Shown here: positions 26,380 to 36,221 of the stretch, piece by piece | Position numbering within the stretch: position 1 is the first letter of the stretch | How the letters are laid out: every line of letters begins with the position of its first letter | Assembly: GCF_946184425.1 (NCBI RefSeq) | Contig: NZ_CAMHFP010000010.1 | Location: 1-59,495, forward strand | DNA length: 59,495 bases | DNA from: an uncultured Methanobrevibacter sp. | GTDB taxonomy: Archaea; Methanobacteriota; Methanobacteria; Methanobacteriales; Methanobacteriaceae | Direction: 5' to 3' | Made by a program: the position numbers and the translations under genes | Notes under the pieces: generated by a model | What the model was told of the DNA's origin: nothing | What the model saw: only the letters and a program-made list of their open reading frames with translations | The model's database searches: none

Positions 26380-27303
26380 ATGACCCTTAAAGTCTCTGAT
26401 ATTGGTGAAAAGGAATTGGTAAGATACATTATTTCTCATTCTAGTGATATTACTCCGGATGACACGGCCATTACATCTTTTAAAGACACTAATCTTATTT
26501 CCACCTGTGACATGCTGATTCAATCAAGGCATTTTCCGGAAAACATGACGTATTTTGACATGGGTTTTAAGGCTGTTACTGTCAATGTAAGTGACCTTGC
26601 CGCAATGGGGGCTCAACCTCTGGGATTCTTACTGTCAATTGCAATTCCGAAGGATTTTAATCTGGATTCATTTAAAGAGATAATCGACGGCGTTTTAAAG
26701 GCATGCGAATATTATTCAATTCCATTGATAGGCGGTGATACCAATGAAGCGTCTGAAATCATAATGTCTGGCACTGCTTTGGGATTTTGCGACAAGCCAA
26801 TAAGAAAGGACACCTACAATATGGGAGACTTGATAGCCGTTACGGGCGATATAGGATTGGCAGCTTTAGGCTTTGAATTGAAATCTTTTGACAATGTCTA
26901 TGTTAAAAGTGCCTTAAAGCCAAAGGCAAGAATTGAAGAAGGTTTGATTTTAAGGGATTTTGCAACATCAGCCACGGATATTACCGATGGACTTGCAAGC
27001 GAGTTATACGAGATTAAAAAGGATAATTTCGGTTTCATGATTTATGAAGAGATGCTAAATATTTCCGAAGAGTATAAGGCACTGGCTGAAAAACAGAATT
27101 TGGATTATCTGGACTTGATTTTACATGTCGGAGAAGATTTTGAGCTGTTGTTCACTATTTCTAAAGACAACATTGAGAAATTGCCTATTGACTTTAAAGT
27201 AATTGGTGAGGTAACGGATTCTGATGTTGTAGAGCTAACTTTGGAAAATGGATTTGTTGAAAGGGTAAAGAATAAAGGTTATGAACACTATGTTAGTGAG
27301 TAA
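26380..27303 (+). CDS. thiL: Thiamine-monophosphate kinase
   Basis: Phosphorylates thiamine monophosphate to the coenzyme. From ATG 26380 the 307-residue protein starts MTLKVSDIGEKELVRYI, as in other ThiL proteins; an upstream in-frame TTG at 26359 would add seven hydrophobic residues and is unlikely. A TATA-like AATTTATTTA (26348-26357) about 27 bp upstream suggests a leaderless mRNA. Motifs: DDTAI, STCDMLIQSRHF, KAVTVNVSDLAAMGA, IGGDTN, TDITDGL and GEDFELLF. Overlaps the next gene by 23 bp. Confidence 0.93.
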   Translation: MTLKVSDIGEKELVRYIISHSSDITPDDTAITSFKDTNLISTCDMLIQSRHFPENMTYFDMGFKAVTVNVSDLAAMGAQPLGFLLSIAIPKDFNLDSFKEIIDGVLKACEYYSIPLIGGDTNEASEIIMSGTALGFCDKPIRKDTYNMGDLIAVTGDIGLAALGFELKSFDNVYVKSALKPKARIEEGLILRDFATSATDITDGLASELYEIKKDNFGFMIYEEMLNISEEYKALAEKQNLDYLDLILHVGEDFELLFTISKDNIEKLPIDFKVIGEVTDSDVVELTLENGFVERVKNKGYEHYVSE

Positions 27304-28162
27304 TGAGTTATACAAAAAAAGTTCCAAGACACAGAAAATCCGTTGTGAGATTTGTGCCAACTACTGTAAAATAGCTGATGGTAATGTCGGACTATGCAGA
27401 CAGCATAAAAACGTTAATGGAGAGCTTTTTGACGAGTCATATGGTATCGTATCATCACTTTCACCTGATCCTATTGAAAAAAAGCCTTTAAATCATTTTT
27501 TACCCGGCACATTGACATACTCAATAGGAGGTTTTGGGTGCAACATGACATGTTTGCATTGCCAGAACTATATGATATCACAGGAATATGATAAAAATTC
27601 ACAAGGAGTTAAAATAACGCCAGAAGCAATTGTGGAAAATGCAATTAATTATAATTGTGCATCAATCGCTTGGACCTATAATGAACCTACGATACACTTA
27701 CCATTCTCCAAGAAAACTTCACTGCTTGCCCGCCAAAAAAACCTGAAGGTAATCTATGTAAGCAACGGATATTATTCGGGAAAATCACTTGAAGAGGTTT
27801 TGACATTTGTCGATGCATTCAACATAGACTTGAAAAGCATGTCTCAGGATTTTTATAGGAAAGTCTGCGGTGCGGATTTGGACATTGTTTTGGATAATAT
27901 TCAAAGGATATATCAGGAGGGCAAACACTTGGAAATCACTAACCTGATTATAAATGATTATAACGATTCAACTGATGAGATTTCAGAATTGTGTGACTTT
28001 GTAGCAGATAAACTGGGTCCGGAAGTTCCTTTGCATTTCTCAAGGGCCTTTCCATACTATAAAATGAACGATATTTCACCGACAAATCCTGAAATTCTAT
28101 TTAAAGCGAGGGATATTGCTGCTGAAAAAGGAATTGAAAATGTGTATTTGGGAAATATTTAA
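27281..28162 (+). CDS. amrS: AmmeMemoRadiSam-system radical SAM enzyme (AmrS type)
   Basis: A 293-residue radical SAM protein related to pyruvate formate-lyase activases. An N-terminal Cys-rich segment (CEICANYCKIADGNVGLC, residues about 22-39) precedes the cluster motif CNMTCLHC (CxxxCxxC, about 87-94). Further hallmarks: YNEPTIHLPF, VIYVSNGYYS, FNIDLKSMSQDFYRKVCGA and HFSRAFPYYKM. The family is part of the AmmeMemoRadiSam group, whose exact reaction is not settled. The start overlaps thiL; a second ATG at 27290 is possible. The companions AMMECR1 and Memo are not next to it. Confidence 0.87.
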   Translation: MNTMLVSNELYKKSSKTQKIRCEICANYCKIADGNVGLCRQHKNVNGELFDESYGIVSSLSPDPIEKKPLNHFLPGTLTYSIGGFGCNMTCLHCQNYMISQEYDKNSQGVKITPEAIVENAINYNCASIAWTYNEPTIHLPFSKKTSLLARQKNLKVIYVSNGYYSGKSLEEVLTFVDAFNIDLKSMSQDFYRKVCGADLDIVLDNIQRIYQEGKHLEITNLIINDYNDSTDEISELCDFVADKLGPEVPLHFSRAFPYYKMNDISPTNPEILFKARDIAAEKGIENVYLGNI

Positions 28163-28267
28163 ATGGTGAATCCACACAGTATCAAATCAATTTCACTTCG
28201 CTTTCTTGTTTTTGAAAACTCAGCTGTTACCAGCGATTTTATAAAAAAAGAAGTTTTAAGTTAGTTT

Positions 28268-29524
28268 TTATTCTCCAAAACTAACTCTTTCGAATTTTTC
28301 AAGTGCTTTAAGGGATTTGGTTGCATCCACACCAATTTTAGTGGTTGTACCATCACTTTCAGCTACAGGATCCAATGATGAACCGCGCACATTAGGAACA
28401 ATCATTATGTCTCTGTCACCTTTTACACGTGTAGCTATTGCATATTCGACGTCCTCTGCGTCAAATACGTTAACATCAGTATCTACAACAGTACAATGTT
28501 TAAGTGAAGGGTGTGCAGATAATGCGGCCATGATGGCGTTTTTTCCGTCTCCTTCAGTTTGCTTATTGATGGAAATTACAGCATGCAGCCAGCAACATCC
28601 TCCTTCAGTCAAGACAACATTTTCCACAGTAGGAACTGCATTTTTAACAGCCTTGTATATTCTTGGCTCTTGAGGAAGACCCTGCAGTAACTTATGTTCA
28701 AATCCGGCAGGAACGATTGCATGATAGCAAGGATTATCTTTTTTGATGTGCATTTTTTCCAGATTAATTATTGGCTGGTCACGAATAATGTCGTAAGTGT
28801 CGGTTAAATCTACAAATGGACCTTCTGCAACAGTTTCAGTTACGGATATTTTACCTTCTAAAATAATGTCCGCCTGAGGTACTTCCAAATCACCGCATTT
28901 AATCAATTCCAACTCTCCGTTTTTGAATGCATTGGCAACTTCCATTTCATTGTAGTCAATAGGTATTGAAGTAGTGCTTGCAAGCAAAATTGCAGGATCC
29001 ATTCCTATTGCTATTGCAATGTCCAGGTCTTTACCTGCCTTTTGAGCATTCTGGAAGTAAGTGTAAAGGTTTCTTGGAACAATTCTAATTACTAACCTTT
29101 TACTGTCCAATACCATCATCCTGTGGATTGATGCATTTTGAATTCCGGTAACCGGGTCACGTGCAAAAACAACGCCAGCGGTAATGTATGCACCACCGTC
29201 ACGTTTATAATGAGTTAAAATAGGAATTTTATCCAAATCAACTTCCAGATTATCGTATTCGGAGAAGTCTGTAAAATTTTCCACTTTAATTGGTTTTTCC
29301 ATAGCTTCAATAATCTTTTCGGTAATTTCAGATACTTCACAATTGATTGATTTAGCTATTTTCTCACGTGTATTGCAGATTCCAGTAATGACTGGCATAT
29401 CATATCCTTTAACGTTTTTAACAATCACTGTATCTTTAGGATATTCTCTCAAAACCTTTGAAATTTCAAATTCGCATGAAAGTTCATCTGCAATTTCAAT
29501 AATGTTGTTATCTTCAAGTTTCAT
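28268..29524 (-). CDS. UbiD-family decarboxylase, likely trans-anhydromevalonate 5-phosphate decarboxylase
   Basis: Prenylated-FMN-dependent decarboxylase of 418 residues. In archaea with the modified mevalonate pathway this UbiD subgroup converts trans-anhydromevalonate 5-phosphate to isopentenyl phosphate for membrane lipids (shown in Aeropyrum). Visible: [30 protein letters not shown], the acid-bearing loop [23 protein letters not shown] and [20 protein letters not shown]. The UbiX flavin prenyltransferase is not adjacent. GTGAT lies before the ATG. Assignment to this substrate is by family and organism, not proven. Confidence 0.85.
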   Translation of the reverse strand: MKLEDNNIIEIADELSCEFEISKVLREYPKDTVIVKNVKGYDMPVITGICNTREKIAKSINCEVSEITEKIIEAMEKPIKVENFTDFSEYDNLEVDLDKIPILTHYKRDGGAYITAGVVFARDPVTGIQNASIHRMMVLDSKRLVIRIVPRNLYTYFQNAQKAGKDLDIAIAIGMDPAILLASTTSIPIDYNEMEVANAFKNGELELIKCGDLEVPQADIILEGKISVTETVAEGPFVDLTDTYDIIRDQPIINLEKMHIKKDNPCYHAIVPAGFEHKLLQGLPQEPRIYKAVKNAVPTVENVVLTEGGCCWLHAVISINKQTEGDGKNAIMAALSAHPSLKHCTVVDTDVNVFDAEDVEYAIATRVKGDRDIMIVPNVRGSSLDPVAESDGTTTKIGVDATKSLKALEKFERVSFGE

Positions 29525-29531
29525 ATTATCA

Positions 29532-30554
29532 CTATAAGTTAATTTTTTTGTCTTTTAATTTGTCTAGAAGCTGAACGATTTCCGGATTATCGATAGAAAG
29601 GATTTCACCTGCGAGAACTGCAGCATTTTTACCGTTGTTTATCCCAACGGTTGCAACAGGCACTCCTGGTGGCATGCTAACAGTTGTGAGCATATAATCG
29701 TCACCGTTTTCATTGGTACATGGAACACCGATAACAGGTCTTGCGGTAAGTCCTACGATTCCTCCGGTCACCTGTGATGTGTTGGAGCTGACTCCTATGA
29801 AAATTTTTGCATTCTTCATGCATTTGATGTAGCTTGTGAATTTTTTTGTGGATCTGATTGGACAGACAACTTTGAGGTCGTGTGAAATCTTGAGCCTGTC
29901 AAGGATGGCAGTTATTTTTTTAGCTGTTGCCATGTCAGTTTGCCTTCCAACAATTATGGCAACTTCAGCATCACTATTTTTACAGTTGATATCCTCTTCG
30001 CCAACATCATATTTATTTATTTCGAGATTTTTAATTCTTAAATAATCGTTTTGAATGAATGGTCTGTCAATTTTTTGGACAATTTCCTCATTACTTGAAT
30101 AAACCTTTTGAGCATACTCTTTTCTTAAAGCAACGACTTTTTTATGTACTTTTTCATCATGAAGTCCTATAAACTGTGCAGCTAATATTGCAGCATTGTC
30201 TCCTCTGTCAATTCCAACGGTTGCAATAGGAGATGGATAAGGCATTTGAACAATAGATTCAAGCGCATCGATACCTCCAGTTTTAACTTCTACCGGAACT
30301 CCAATGACAGGTCTTGGAGTATATGCGGCTATTGAACCTGGAAGGTGCGCTGCCAAACCGGCAATTCCTATAAATACTTCAATTCCAGCATCAGTACCTT
30401 GCTGAACAATTTCACGAACTAAATTTGGTGTTCTGTGTGCTGATGCGATTTTTAAACTGTATGGTATTTCCAGTTTGTCTAAAATGTCCATACTTTTTTC
30501 CGCAATAGCAATATCAGAACCACTTCCAAGAATAATCATTATTTTTGGTGTCAT
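29532..30554 (-). CDS. purE: N5-carboxyaminoimidazole ribonucleotide mutase, tandem PurE
   Basis: Purine synthesis enzyme moving the carboxylate to make CAIR. The 340-residue protein is a head-to-tail PurE duplication. Domain 1 (1-about 150) has the full active site: GSGSD (10-14), SAHRTP (38-43) with catalytic H40, GLAAHLPG and GVPV. Domain 2 (about 195-340) keeps the fold and GVPC but has GRQTD (203-207) in place of GSGSD and CPIRST (231-236) where AHRTP should be, losing the catalytic His. It is probably a structural or regulatory half. The double form is common in Methanobacteriales. Confidence 0.92.
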   Translation of the reverse strand: MTPKIMIILGSGSDIAIAEKSMDILDKLEIPYSLKIASAHRTPNLVREIVQQGTDAGIEVFIGIAGLAAHLPGSIAAYTPRPVIGVPVEVKTGGIDALESIVQMPYPSPIATVGIDRGDNAAILAAQFIGLHDEKVHKKVVALRKEYAQKVYSSNEEIVQKIDRPFIQNDYLRIKNLEINKYDVGEEDINCKNSDAEVAIIVGRQTDMATAKKITAILDRLKISHDLKVVCPIRSTKKFTSYIKCMKNAKIFIGVSSNTSQVTGGIVGLTARPVIGVPCTNENGDDYMLTTVSMPPGVPVATVGINNGKNAAVLAGEILSIDNPEIVQLLDKLKDKKINL

Positions 30555-30612
30555 TCAAAAATCCCTTCTAAAATAAATTTATATCATTTATATAATATTG
30601 ACTTTTAAATAT

Positions 30613-32766
30613 TTAAATTATCATAGATAAATTAATTCTTTTTCTTTTGGTGTCTACATCTAAAACCTTAACGTCAACAATATCTCCGACACTGACGATG
30701 TCTAAAGGGTGCTTAACATATCTGTCCGCAACTAACTGGGATATATGAACTAATCCGTCCTGATGAACTCCAATATCAACAAAAGCACCAAAATCAACTA
30801 TATTTCTAACTGTTCCCTGCATTATCATTCCAATTTCTAAATCTTCCAATGTCAGCACGTTTTTTCTTAAAATTGGTTTGGGCATATCTTCACGGGGGTC
30901 ACGGCCGGGCTTTTTTAGTTCCTTAATAATGTCTTTCAATGTTTCGACACCGATGTCAAGCTCCTGTGAAATCTCTTCCAGATTGACATTATCCAGTTTC
31001 AATGACTTTGAACCGATATCTTCAGCAGAATAGTTTAATTTTTTTAGTAATTTGAAAGTAGCATCGTATGACTCCGGATGAATTGTGGTATTGTCAAGAG
31101 GATATTGAGGATTGTCAATTTTTACAAATCCTGCACATTGCTCAAAGGTTTTTTTACCTAATTTTTTGACTTTCAACAGTTCTTTTCTGTTTTCAAAGCT
31201 TCCATTTTCTTCCCTGTAGCTTATGATATTTTTCGCAGTTGCATTTCCAATCCCTGATACATAATTAAGCAGACTTACCGAAGCGGTGTTCAGGTCAACT
31301 CCAACTTCATTCACCACTTTTTCAACAACACCGGTCAATGACTCTGATAACTGCTTTTGGTTCATGTCATGCTGGTATTGTCCCACGCCAATTGATTTCG
31401 GGTCTATTTTTACAAGTTCCGCCAAAGGATCCTGAAGTCTTCTTGCAATAGAAACGGCACTTCTTTCTCCTTCTGAAAAATCAGGAAATTCCTCATCCGC
31501 CAATTTTGAAGCGGAATAAACAGACGCTCCAGCCTCATTTACAATAATGTATTCAACGTCGGTTCCTTTAATAATTTCTGCAACAATCTGTTCGGATTCT
31601 CTTGAAGCTGTACCATTTCCTATGGCTATTACATTGATGTTGTATTTTTTAATTAGTTCACGAACAGTTCTGATGGATTCAGTTACTTGGTTTTGCGGTT
31701 CTGTAGGATAGATTAATGCGGTGTCCAGAACCTTTCCTGTTTCATCAATGATTGCAAGTTTGCAACCAGTTCTAAAAGCAGGGTCCCAGCCAAGAATGGT
31801 TTTTCCCACAAGGGGGCTTTCCATCAGCAGCTGATTAAGATTTTTTGCAAACACTTCAATTGACTTTTTCTCTGCCTTTTCAGTTAAAAAGTTTCTAATT
31901 TCCCGCTCAATTGCAGGAGATATCAATCGTTTATATGAGTCTTCAACGGATTTTTTTATTATTGGAGTGGTGTACTGGTTGTATTCTATCTTTTCCGGAA
32001 TTTCAGACATGTTTTTTAGTATATGTCGGTTTAGATACTTGATGATTTCATCCGTTTCACAGACTATCTTTCCTTTAATGATTCCTTCATTTTCAGCCCT
32101 ATTTATTGCCAAAATCCTGTGAGGAGGGATTTTTCTTAAATCTTCGCTGTAATTGTAGTAAATTTCATATTCGGAACTTGAATCTTTATCTTTAGCTTTT
32201 GTTTCAATCTGCCCTGTATAAAATGTGTTCTGTCTGATTTTCTTTCTAAATTCGGAGTTATCAGATATTATTTCTGCAATAATGTCTTGAGCTCCATTTA
32301 TTGCATCTTCTTCTGTGTTAATCTCTTTTTTGGGGTCAATATATTTTTTTGCAATTTTTTTAATGCTTTCTTTTGCTTCCTGGGCTAAAATTATTTGGGC
32401 CAATGGTTCCAGACCTTTTTCTCGTGCTATTGTTGCTCTTGTTCTTTTTTTGCTTTTATATGGTCTGTATAAATCTTCAAGTTCAACTAATGTTGTGGCA
32501 TTTAGGATTTTATTATTTAGATTATCTGTGAGTTTTCCCAGTTCTGAAATTCTTTTAACAATTTTTTCTTTTTTGTCTTCAAGGTTTCTGAGGTATTTTA
32601 GTCTTTCATCAAATTTTCTTAAAGTTTCGTCATTGAGTGAACCGGTAACATCTTTTCTGTATCTTGCAATGAACGGTATGGTATTGCCGTCATCAATTAA
32701 TTTTATTACTTTTTCAACTTGCCAGTTGTCTAAATTCAATTCCTTTTGAAGTGTCTGAGTTATCAT
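30613..32766 (-). CDS. tex: Tex-family RNA-binding protein with S1 domain
   Basis: A 717-residue Tex protein, a nucleic-acid-binding factor studied in bacteria (related to eukaryotic Spt6). Domain order is typical: N-terminal helical region (GNTIPFIARYRKDVTGSLND), YqgF/RNase H-like domain (about 325-450, ILGWDPAFRTGCKLAIID, AIGNGTASRESE), helix-hairpin-helix repeats (SVSLLNYVSGIGNATAKNII) and a C-terminal S1 domain (MIMQGTVRNIVDFGAFVDIG). ATG 32766 with AAAGG upstream is preferred to TTG 32769. Tex is mostly bacterial, so an old transfer into this lineage is likely. Confidence 0.92.
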   Translation of the reverse strand: MITQTLQKELNLDNWQVEKVIKLIDDGNTIPFIARYRKDVTGSLNDETLRKFDERLKYLRNLEDKKEKIVKRISELGKLTDNLNNKILNATTLVELEDLYRPYKSKKRTRATIAREKGLEPLAQIILAQEAKESIKKIAKKYIDPKKEINTEEDAINGAQDIIAEIISDNSEFRKKIRQNTFYTGQIETKAKDKDSSSEYEIYYNYSEDLRKIPPHRILAINRAENEGIIKGKIVCETDEIIKYLNRHILKNMSEIPEKIEYNQYTTPIIKKSVEDSYKRLISPAIEREIRNFLTEKAEKKSIEVFAKNLNQLLMESPLVGKTILGWDPAFRTGCKLAIIDETGKVLDTALIYPTEPQNQVTESIRTVRELIKKYNINVIAIGNGTASRESEQIVAEIIKGTDVEYIIVNEAGASVYSASKLADEEFPDFSEGERSAVSIARRLQDPLAELVKIDPKSIGVGQYQHDMNQKQLSESLTGVVEKVVNEVGVDLNTASVSLLNYVSGIGNATAKNIISYREENGSFENRKELLKVKKLGKKTFEQCAGFVKIDNPQYPLDNTTIHPESYDATFKLLKKLNYSAEDIGSKSLKLDNVNLEEISQELDIGVETLKDIIKELKKPGRDPREDMPKPILRKNVLTLEDLEIGMIMQGTVRNIVDFGAFVDIGVHQDGLVHISQLVADRYVKHPLDIVSVGDIVDVKVLDVDTKRKRINLSMII

Positions 32767-32982
32767 CAAATTACTACCTTTAAACTAAATATAATTAAAA
32801 GTTAATTATTAAAATCATATTTAAAGATTTTTAAATGCTTTAATTTATTAACAAATAATTTTATAGATTAATTTTTATTTTTGTATTATTTTAACTTATT
32901 GTTTTATTTGCATGTATTTTAAGTAATATTTATAGTACTTAAAAACATATTTATAAATAATTAAATTTTCAGGTGAATTTTT

Positions 32983-34677
32983 TTGTATTGGTTTTTTGTA
33001 ATTATTGCATTTTTGCTTGCTAGTATAAAAACTGAAAATCCTAAAAAATACCAAAAGGTTTCAGTTATTATTCCTGCATATAATGAGGAAGATACTGTAG
33101 CTAAAGTCGTTGAAGTAGTTAAAAAGGTATCGTTTGTAGATGAAATCATAGTCGTTAATGATGGATCCACAGACAATACTGAAAATGAAGCTATCAATGC
33201 CGGAGCTATTGTCATTAATCATGAAACTAATAAGGGTAAGGGTGAAGCTTTATACACCGGTTATAAAGAGGCAGAATGTGATATTATAGCATTTATTGAT
33301 GCCGATATTTACAATTTAACTTCTAAAAAAGTCGAATCAATGATTAAACCAATTTTGCTTGGAGAAGCTGAAATTACTAAAACTAAATTTTCCCGTGCCA
33401 GTGGACGTGTAACAGAGCTTACTGCAAAGCCTCTTTTAAACTTTTTCTTCCCGGAAATTTCATTTGAACAACCTTTAAGCGGTCAGTTTGCGGCACGTAA
33501 AGAGATTTTAAAAAAGATTAATTTTGAAAAGGATTATGGTGTTGATGTAGGTATTGTTATTGATGCTGATGTACTCGGTATTTCAATTATGGAAGTTGAC
33601 ATTGGTGCAATTGAGCATGACATGTCTCCGCTTTCCGATTTAAATTTGATGGCTAATGAAGTTGTTAGAACCATTATAAGTCGTGCAAATAAATATGGTA
33701 GAGTTTTAATGATTGATGAAATTGGTTATTTCATTCGTATGTCTGTCGTTGGTTTGTCTTTGATAATTCTCGGATTATTCACAGTATTTTTCGTAAAAAT
33801 GGTTCCTCTTGCAGTTGGTGTTTTAATATCCATTGCTGGAATAATAATTTCTATTTATTATATTGTCCTTGTCATCGTAAAATCCATTGTGATGTTTAGA
33901 AAGACTCCAGGAACTAGCATATTAAGGTCTTTTATAAAAATCCATTTCCCGCTTATCATTTCCATTATTGTACTGCTTTTGATGATTTCAACATTCATAG
34001 GTGCAGCTCACTTTGAAAATGGGGTGCTTTCAATAGAACCTAATTCCAGAAACTTAATCATATATGCGGATAATTCCGCTTCTGACAATTCTATTTCTGT
34101 TAGGGGACCATTCACTGTTGATGTTGCAATTGAAAATGAATCGGATCAAATTCGAATGCCTTCAGAAGCAATGATGACGCTTGGCGTTAAGGTAAATGAT
34201 ACAATTCAAGTTGGGGATGATATCTATATTATCAATGAATCCAGAAGTGGCGATAGTGATATTATAAGGCTTCCTCTTCAAGCAAGAAAAGTTTTAAGCC
34301 TTGAAACAGGTTATGTAATACAAAATAGTCGCCTAAAAGAGATTTTCAATCAGGCAATTGTTACACAAAGCAATGAAAATCAGAATATTACATTTGTTGA
34401 AAAGCACATTATTTCTTCAAGGGATTATAAATCCTCAAACTTTGAAGTACTCGTTGATAATGTATCAATATGCAATTCATCCGGCGTATTTAGAGCAAAT
34501 TCCTCTTATTCATTTGCTGCAAACGGTGAAGTTATCGCTTCATTTGATAATCTGGAAAATATGACTGTCAATCATGGTAATTCTGAGATTAAAATTATAT
34601 TCAAACCATCTCAATACACTTCAACAAAACAATTTGTAAGGTCAAATCAGGGCAATTTCCTTGATTTGTATATTTAA
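32983..34677 (+). CDS. Family 2 glycosyltransferase with membrane segments and outside C-terminal domain
   Basis: A 564-residue protein. Residues about 25-225 are a GT2 domain similar to glucosyl-3-phosphoglycerate synthase-like enzymes (SVIIPAYNEEDTV, VVNDGSTDNT, NKGKGEALYTGY, DADIY with D106/D108, LSGQFAARKEIL). Then come hydrophobic segments at about 247-305 and 325-348. Residues about 350-564 form a polar, Asn/Ser-rich part likely outside the cell, with many NxS/T sites. Start is TTG 32983 with AGGTGA 7 nt upstream. It may glycosylate a lipid or an exported substrate; the C-terminal part was not recognised. Confidence 0.82.
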   Translation: MYWFFVIIAFLLASIKTENPKKYQKVSVIIPAYNEEDTVAKVVEVVKKVSFVDEIIVVNDGSTDNTENEAINAGAIVINHETNKGKGEALYTGYKEAECDIIAFIDADIYNLTSKKVESMIKPILLGEAEITKTKFSRASGRVTELTAKPLLNFFFPEISFEQPLSGQFAARKEILKKINFEKDYGVDVGIVIDADVLGISIMEVDIGAIEHDMSPLSDLNLMANEVVRTIISRANKYGRVLMIDEIGYFIRMSVVGLSLIILGLFTVFFVKMVPLAVGVLISIAGIIISIYYIVLVIVKSIVMFRKTPGTSILRSFIKIHFPLIISIIVLLLMISTFIGAAHFENGVLSIEPNSRNLIIYADNSASDNSISVRGPFTVDVAIENESDQIRMPSEAMMTLGVKVNDTIQVGDDIYIINESRSGDSDIIRLPLQARKVLSLETGYVIQNSRLKEIFNQAIVTQSNENQNITFVEKHIISSRDYKSSNFEVLVDNVSICNSSGVFRANSSYSFAANGEVIASFDNLENMTVNHGNSEIKIIFKPSQYTSTKQFVRSNQGNFLDLYI

Positions 34678-34690
34678 AAAAATAGTAAAA

Positions 34691-34713
34691 AATCTAAGAA
34701 ATATTCTTAGATT
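34691..34713. terminator. Bidirectional terminator hairpin
   Basis: AATCTAAGAA (34691-34700) and TTCTTAGATT (34704-34713) form a perfect 10-bp stem with a 3-nt loop. An A run on the left and T run on the right serve as U tracts for either strand, between the convergent glycosyltransferase and marker 11 genes. Confidence 0.65.
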
Positions 34714-35650
34714 ATTTTTTATCATAAGCTTTTACAGCTTCTTCCACGTCGTTGTAGAGTCCAAGCGCTGCAAGCGCACCGACTTTTCCTTGTTCGCCTG
34801 TCACTGCAATCAGTGGAATATCTAATTCTTCAGCAACTTTTTCAGCTGTTTCAACATCCATCATTCCGGATTTGGTAGCTATTGAGTATTCTCTTAGTTT
34901 TTCAGGTATTTCAAGGCCTTCCAAAATAGCTATTGCTGTTTTATCAGACAGGGTATCCCTTTTAAGAATTTCAATAACTCTATTAATCAATTCATCTCTT
35001 TTGGATTCTTCTACAGCAAATGTAAGAGCAATTGATACACAGTTTTGGGTTTTGTGAGGGTTATGTGGGTATAATTGAACAATAATGTGGTCCAAGTATT
35101 CATAACCTTCACTGGCAAGTTCAACACCCAAATTATGTGCCATTGTCCAAGTAGCTCCGGCATCCTTTACGTCAGTGTCATCCACACCAATGACTACTTT
35201 TTGGAGTTTTGGAGTAACTACAGTAGCTCTTCCTACTTTTGAGCCTCCTCCAATGTCGAGAAGTTCAATATATTTGACGCCTTCACCCATTCCTCTGCAC
35301 ATTCCGGCACCTACACCGGCGCCTGCAAGGCCTGCATGAGTTACTTTGACTTCATCTCCGTCTACAACAATCTCATCTATTCCGGCAGCATTGAAACTGG
35401 CTTTCAAATCAATAGGACTGGATCCTACATGACATAAATAGAAATGTCTGTTTCCGTCACGATGTGCTGAATCAATCAACTCAGAATTGTTGCGGTATTG
35501 GTTTAATAACCAATGGGATCCGGAAATGCATGGATGATATTCAACAATTTCGACTTTGTCGCCATCGACCATAGTCAAGACCTTTTCATATGGTGCAATC
35601 CAAGGGTCTGTGAATTTTTCTTTTAATTCGTTTGGTTTGAGAATTTCCAT
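34712..35650 (-). CDS. Methanogenesis marker protein 11
   Basis: A 312-residue protein matching the family found only in methanogens and relatives, function not settled. Landmarks: EYHPCISGSHWLLNQYRN, DRDGNRHFY-like HRDGNRHFYLCHVGSS, GLAGAGVGAGMCRGMGEG, and KVVIGVDDTDVKDAGATW, the last like the DDTD motif of nucleotide-binding tRNA-modifying TiaS proteins. It is the last gene of the leu-rib operon, 7 bp after ribH, with GTGAT before the ATG. Confidence 0.78.
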   Translation of the reverse strand: MEILKPNELKEKFTDPWIAPYEKVLTMVDGDKVEIVEYHPCISGSHWLLNQYRNNSELIDSAHRDGNRHFYLCHVGSSPIDLKASFNAAGIDEIVVDGDEVKVTHAGLAGAGVGAGMCRGMGEGVKYIELLDIGGGSKVGRATVVTPKLQKVVIGVDDTDVKDAGATWTMAHNLGVELASEGYEYLDHIIVQLYPHNPHKTQNCVSIALTFAVEESKRDELINRVIEILKRDTLSDKTAIAILEGLEIPEKLREYSIATKSGMMDVETAEKVAEELDIPLIAVTGEQGKVGALAALGLYNDVEEAVKAYDKK

Positions 35651-35657
35651 CCAATCA

Positions 35658-36074
35658 CTAAATTTCTTTTAATCTATCACACATTTTAATAGCTGCTTCA
35701 ACTGCACTTTTTGCATTTTTAACACGTCTGTGTGCATCCATTCTAGTCATTCCAGGACCAGTAATTCCTAAAGCAACTGGAGTGTCATATTCCAATGCTA
35801 AATCTGCAATTTTACGGGAAGCATGTTGTGCTACAATTTGATCGTGGTCTGTTGCACCTTCTATAACTGCTCCTAATGTAATAATTGCATCATATTCGTC
35901 TTTTTGCAATAATTTTTTAATTACGAGCGGCATATCAAATACGCCAGGTACAGCTACCACTTTTGTGATTTCACAGCCTCTGTTTTTTGCTTCTGCTTTT
36001 GCCAATTCTAACATCATTTGTGTTATATCATAATTAAATTCTGCCACTACTGCAGCAATTTCATATTTTGCCAT
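35658..36074 (-). CDS. ribH: 6,7-dimethyl-8-ribityllumazine synthase
   Basis: Penultimate step of riboflavin synthesis, joining the RibB product with the pyrimidine. The 138-residue archaeal form shows AEFNYDITQMMLELA, VPGVFDMPLVIKKLL, LGAVIEGATDHDQIVAQHASR (with the catalytic His region) and the C-terminal GPGMTRMDAHRRV. AAAGGAG lies before the ATG. It sits in the leuC-leuD-leuB-microprotein-ribH-mmp11 operon and, unlike ribB, has no riboswitch in front. Confidence 0.95.
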   Translation of the reverse strand: MAKYEIAAVVAEFNYDITQMMLELAKAEAKNRGCEITKVVAVPGVFDMPLVIKKLLQKDEYDAIITLGAVIEGATDHDQIVAQHASRKIADLALEYDTPVALGITGPGMTRMDAHRRVKNAKSAVEAAIKMCDRLKEI

Positions 36075-36091
36075 ATTTTATCAACTCCTTT

Positions 36092-36202
36092 TTAAGATCC
36101 TTGGAATAAGAAAAGCATAAATCCTGCTACCCCACTTAATACCATAATGAATATAATAAATAGTGCGGCAAATTGTATTTTACTTAATTTTTTGAAATTC
36201 AT
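36092..36202 (-). CDS. Single-membrane-pass microprotein
   Basis: A 36-residue frame starting MNFKKLSKIQFAALFIIFIM and ending in FLFQGS. A basic N-terminus (KKLSK) precedes one hydrophobic stretch of about 24 residues, so a single membrane pass with the tail outside or a very short hairpin. GGAG is 9 nt before ATG 36202; an earlier in-frame ATG (36217) contains that site and is less likely. It fills the gap between leuB and ribH, 19 bp and 17 bp from each, on the same strand. No family recognised. Confidence 0.65.
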   Translation of the reverse strand: MNFKKLSKIQFAALFIIFIMVLSGVAGFMLFLFQGS

Positions 36203-36221
36203 ATTTTTATTCTCCATTTTT

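Noticed and set aside
32770-32982. Search for tRNA or small RNA genes in this and other AT-rich gaps
   Set aside because: No cloverleaf, T-loop motif or GC-rich island seen in this gap or in those at 1332, 4787, 8236, 21257, 24301 and 57591.
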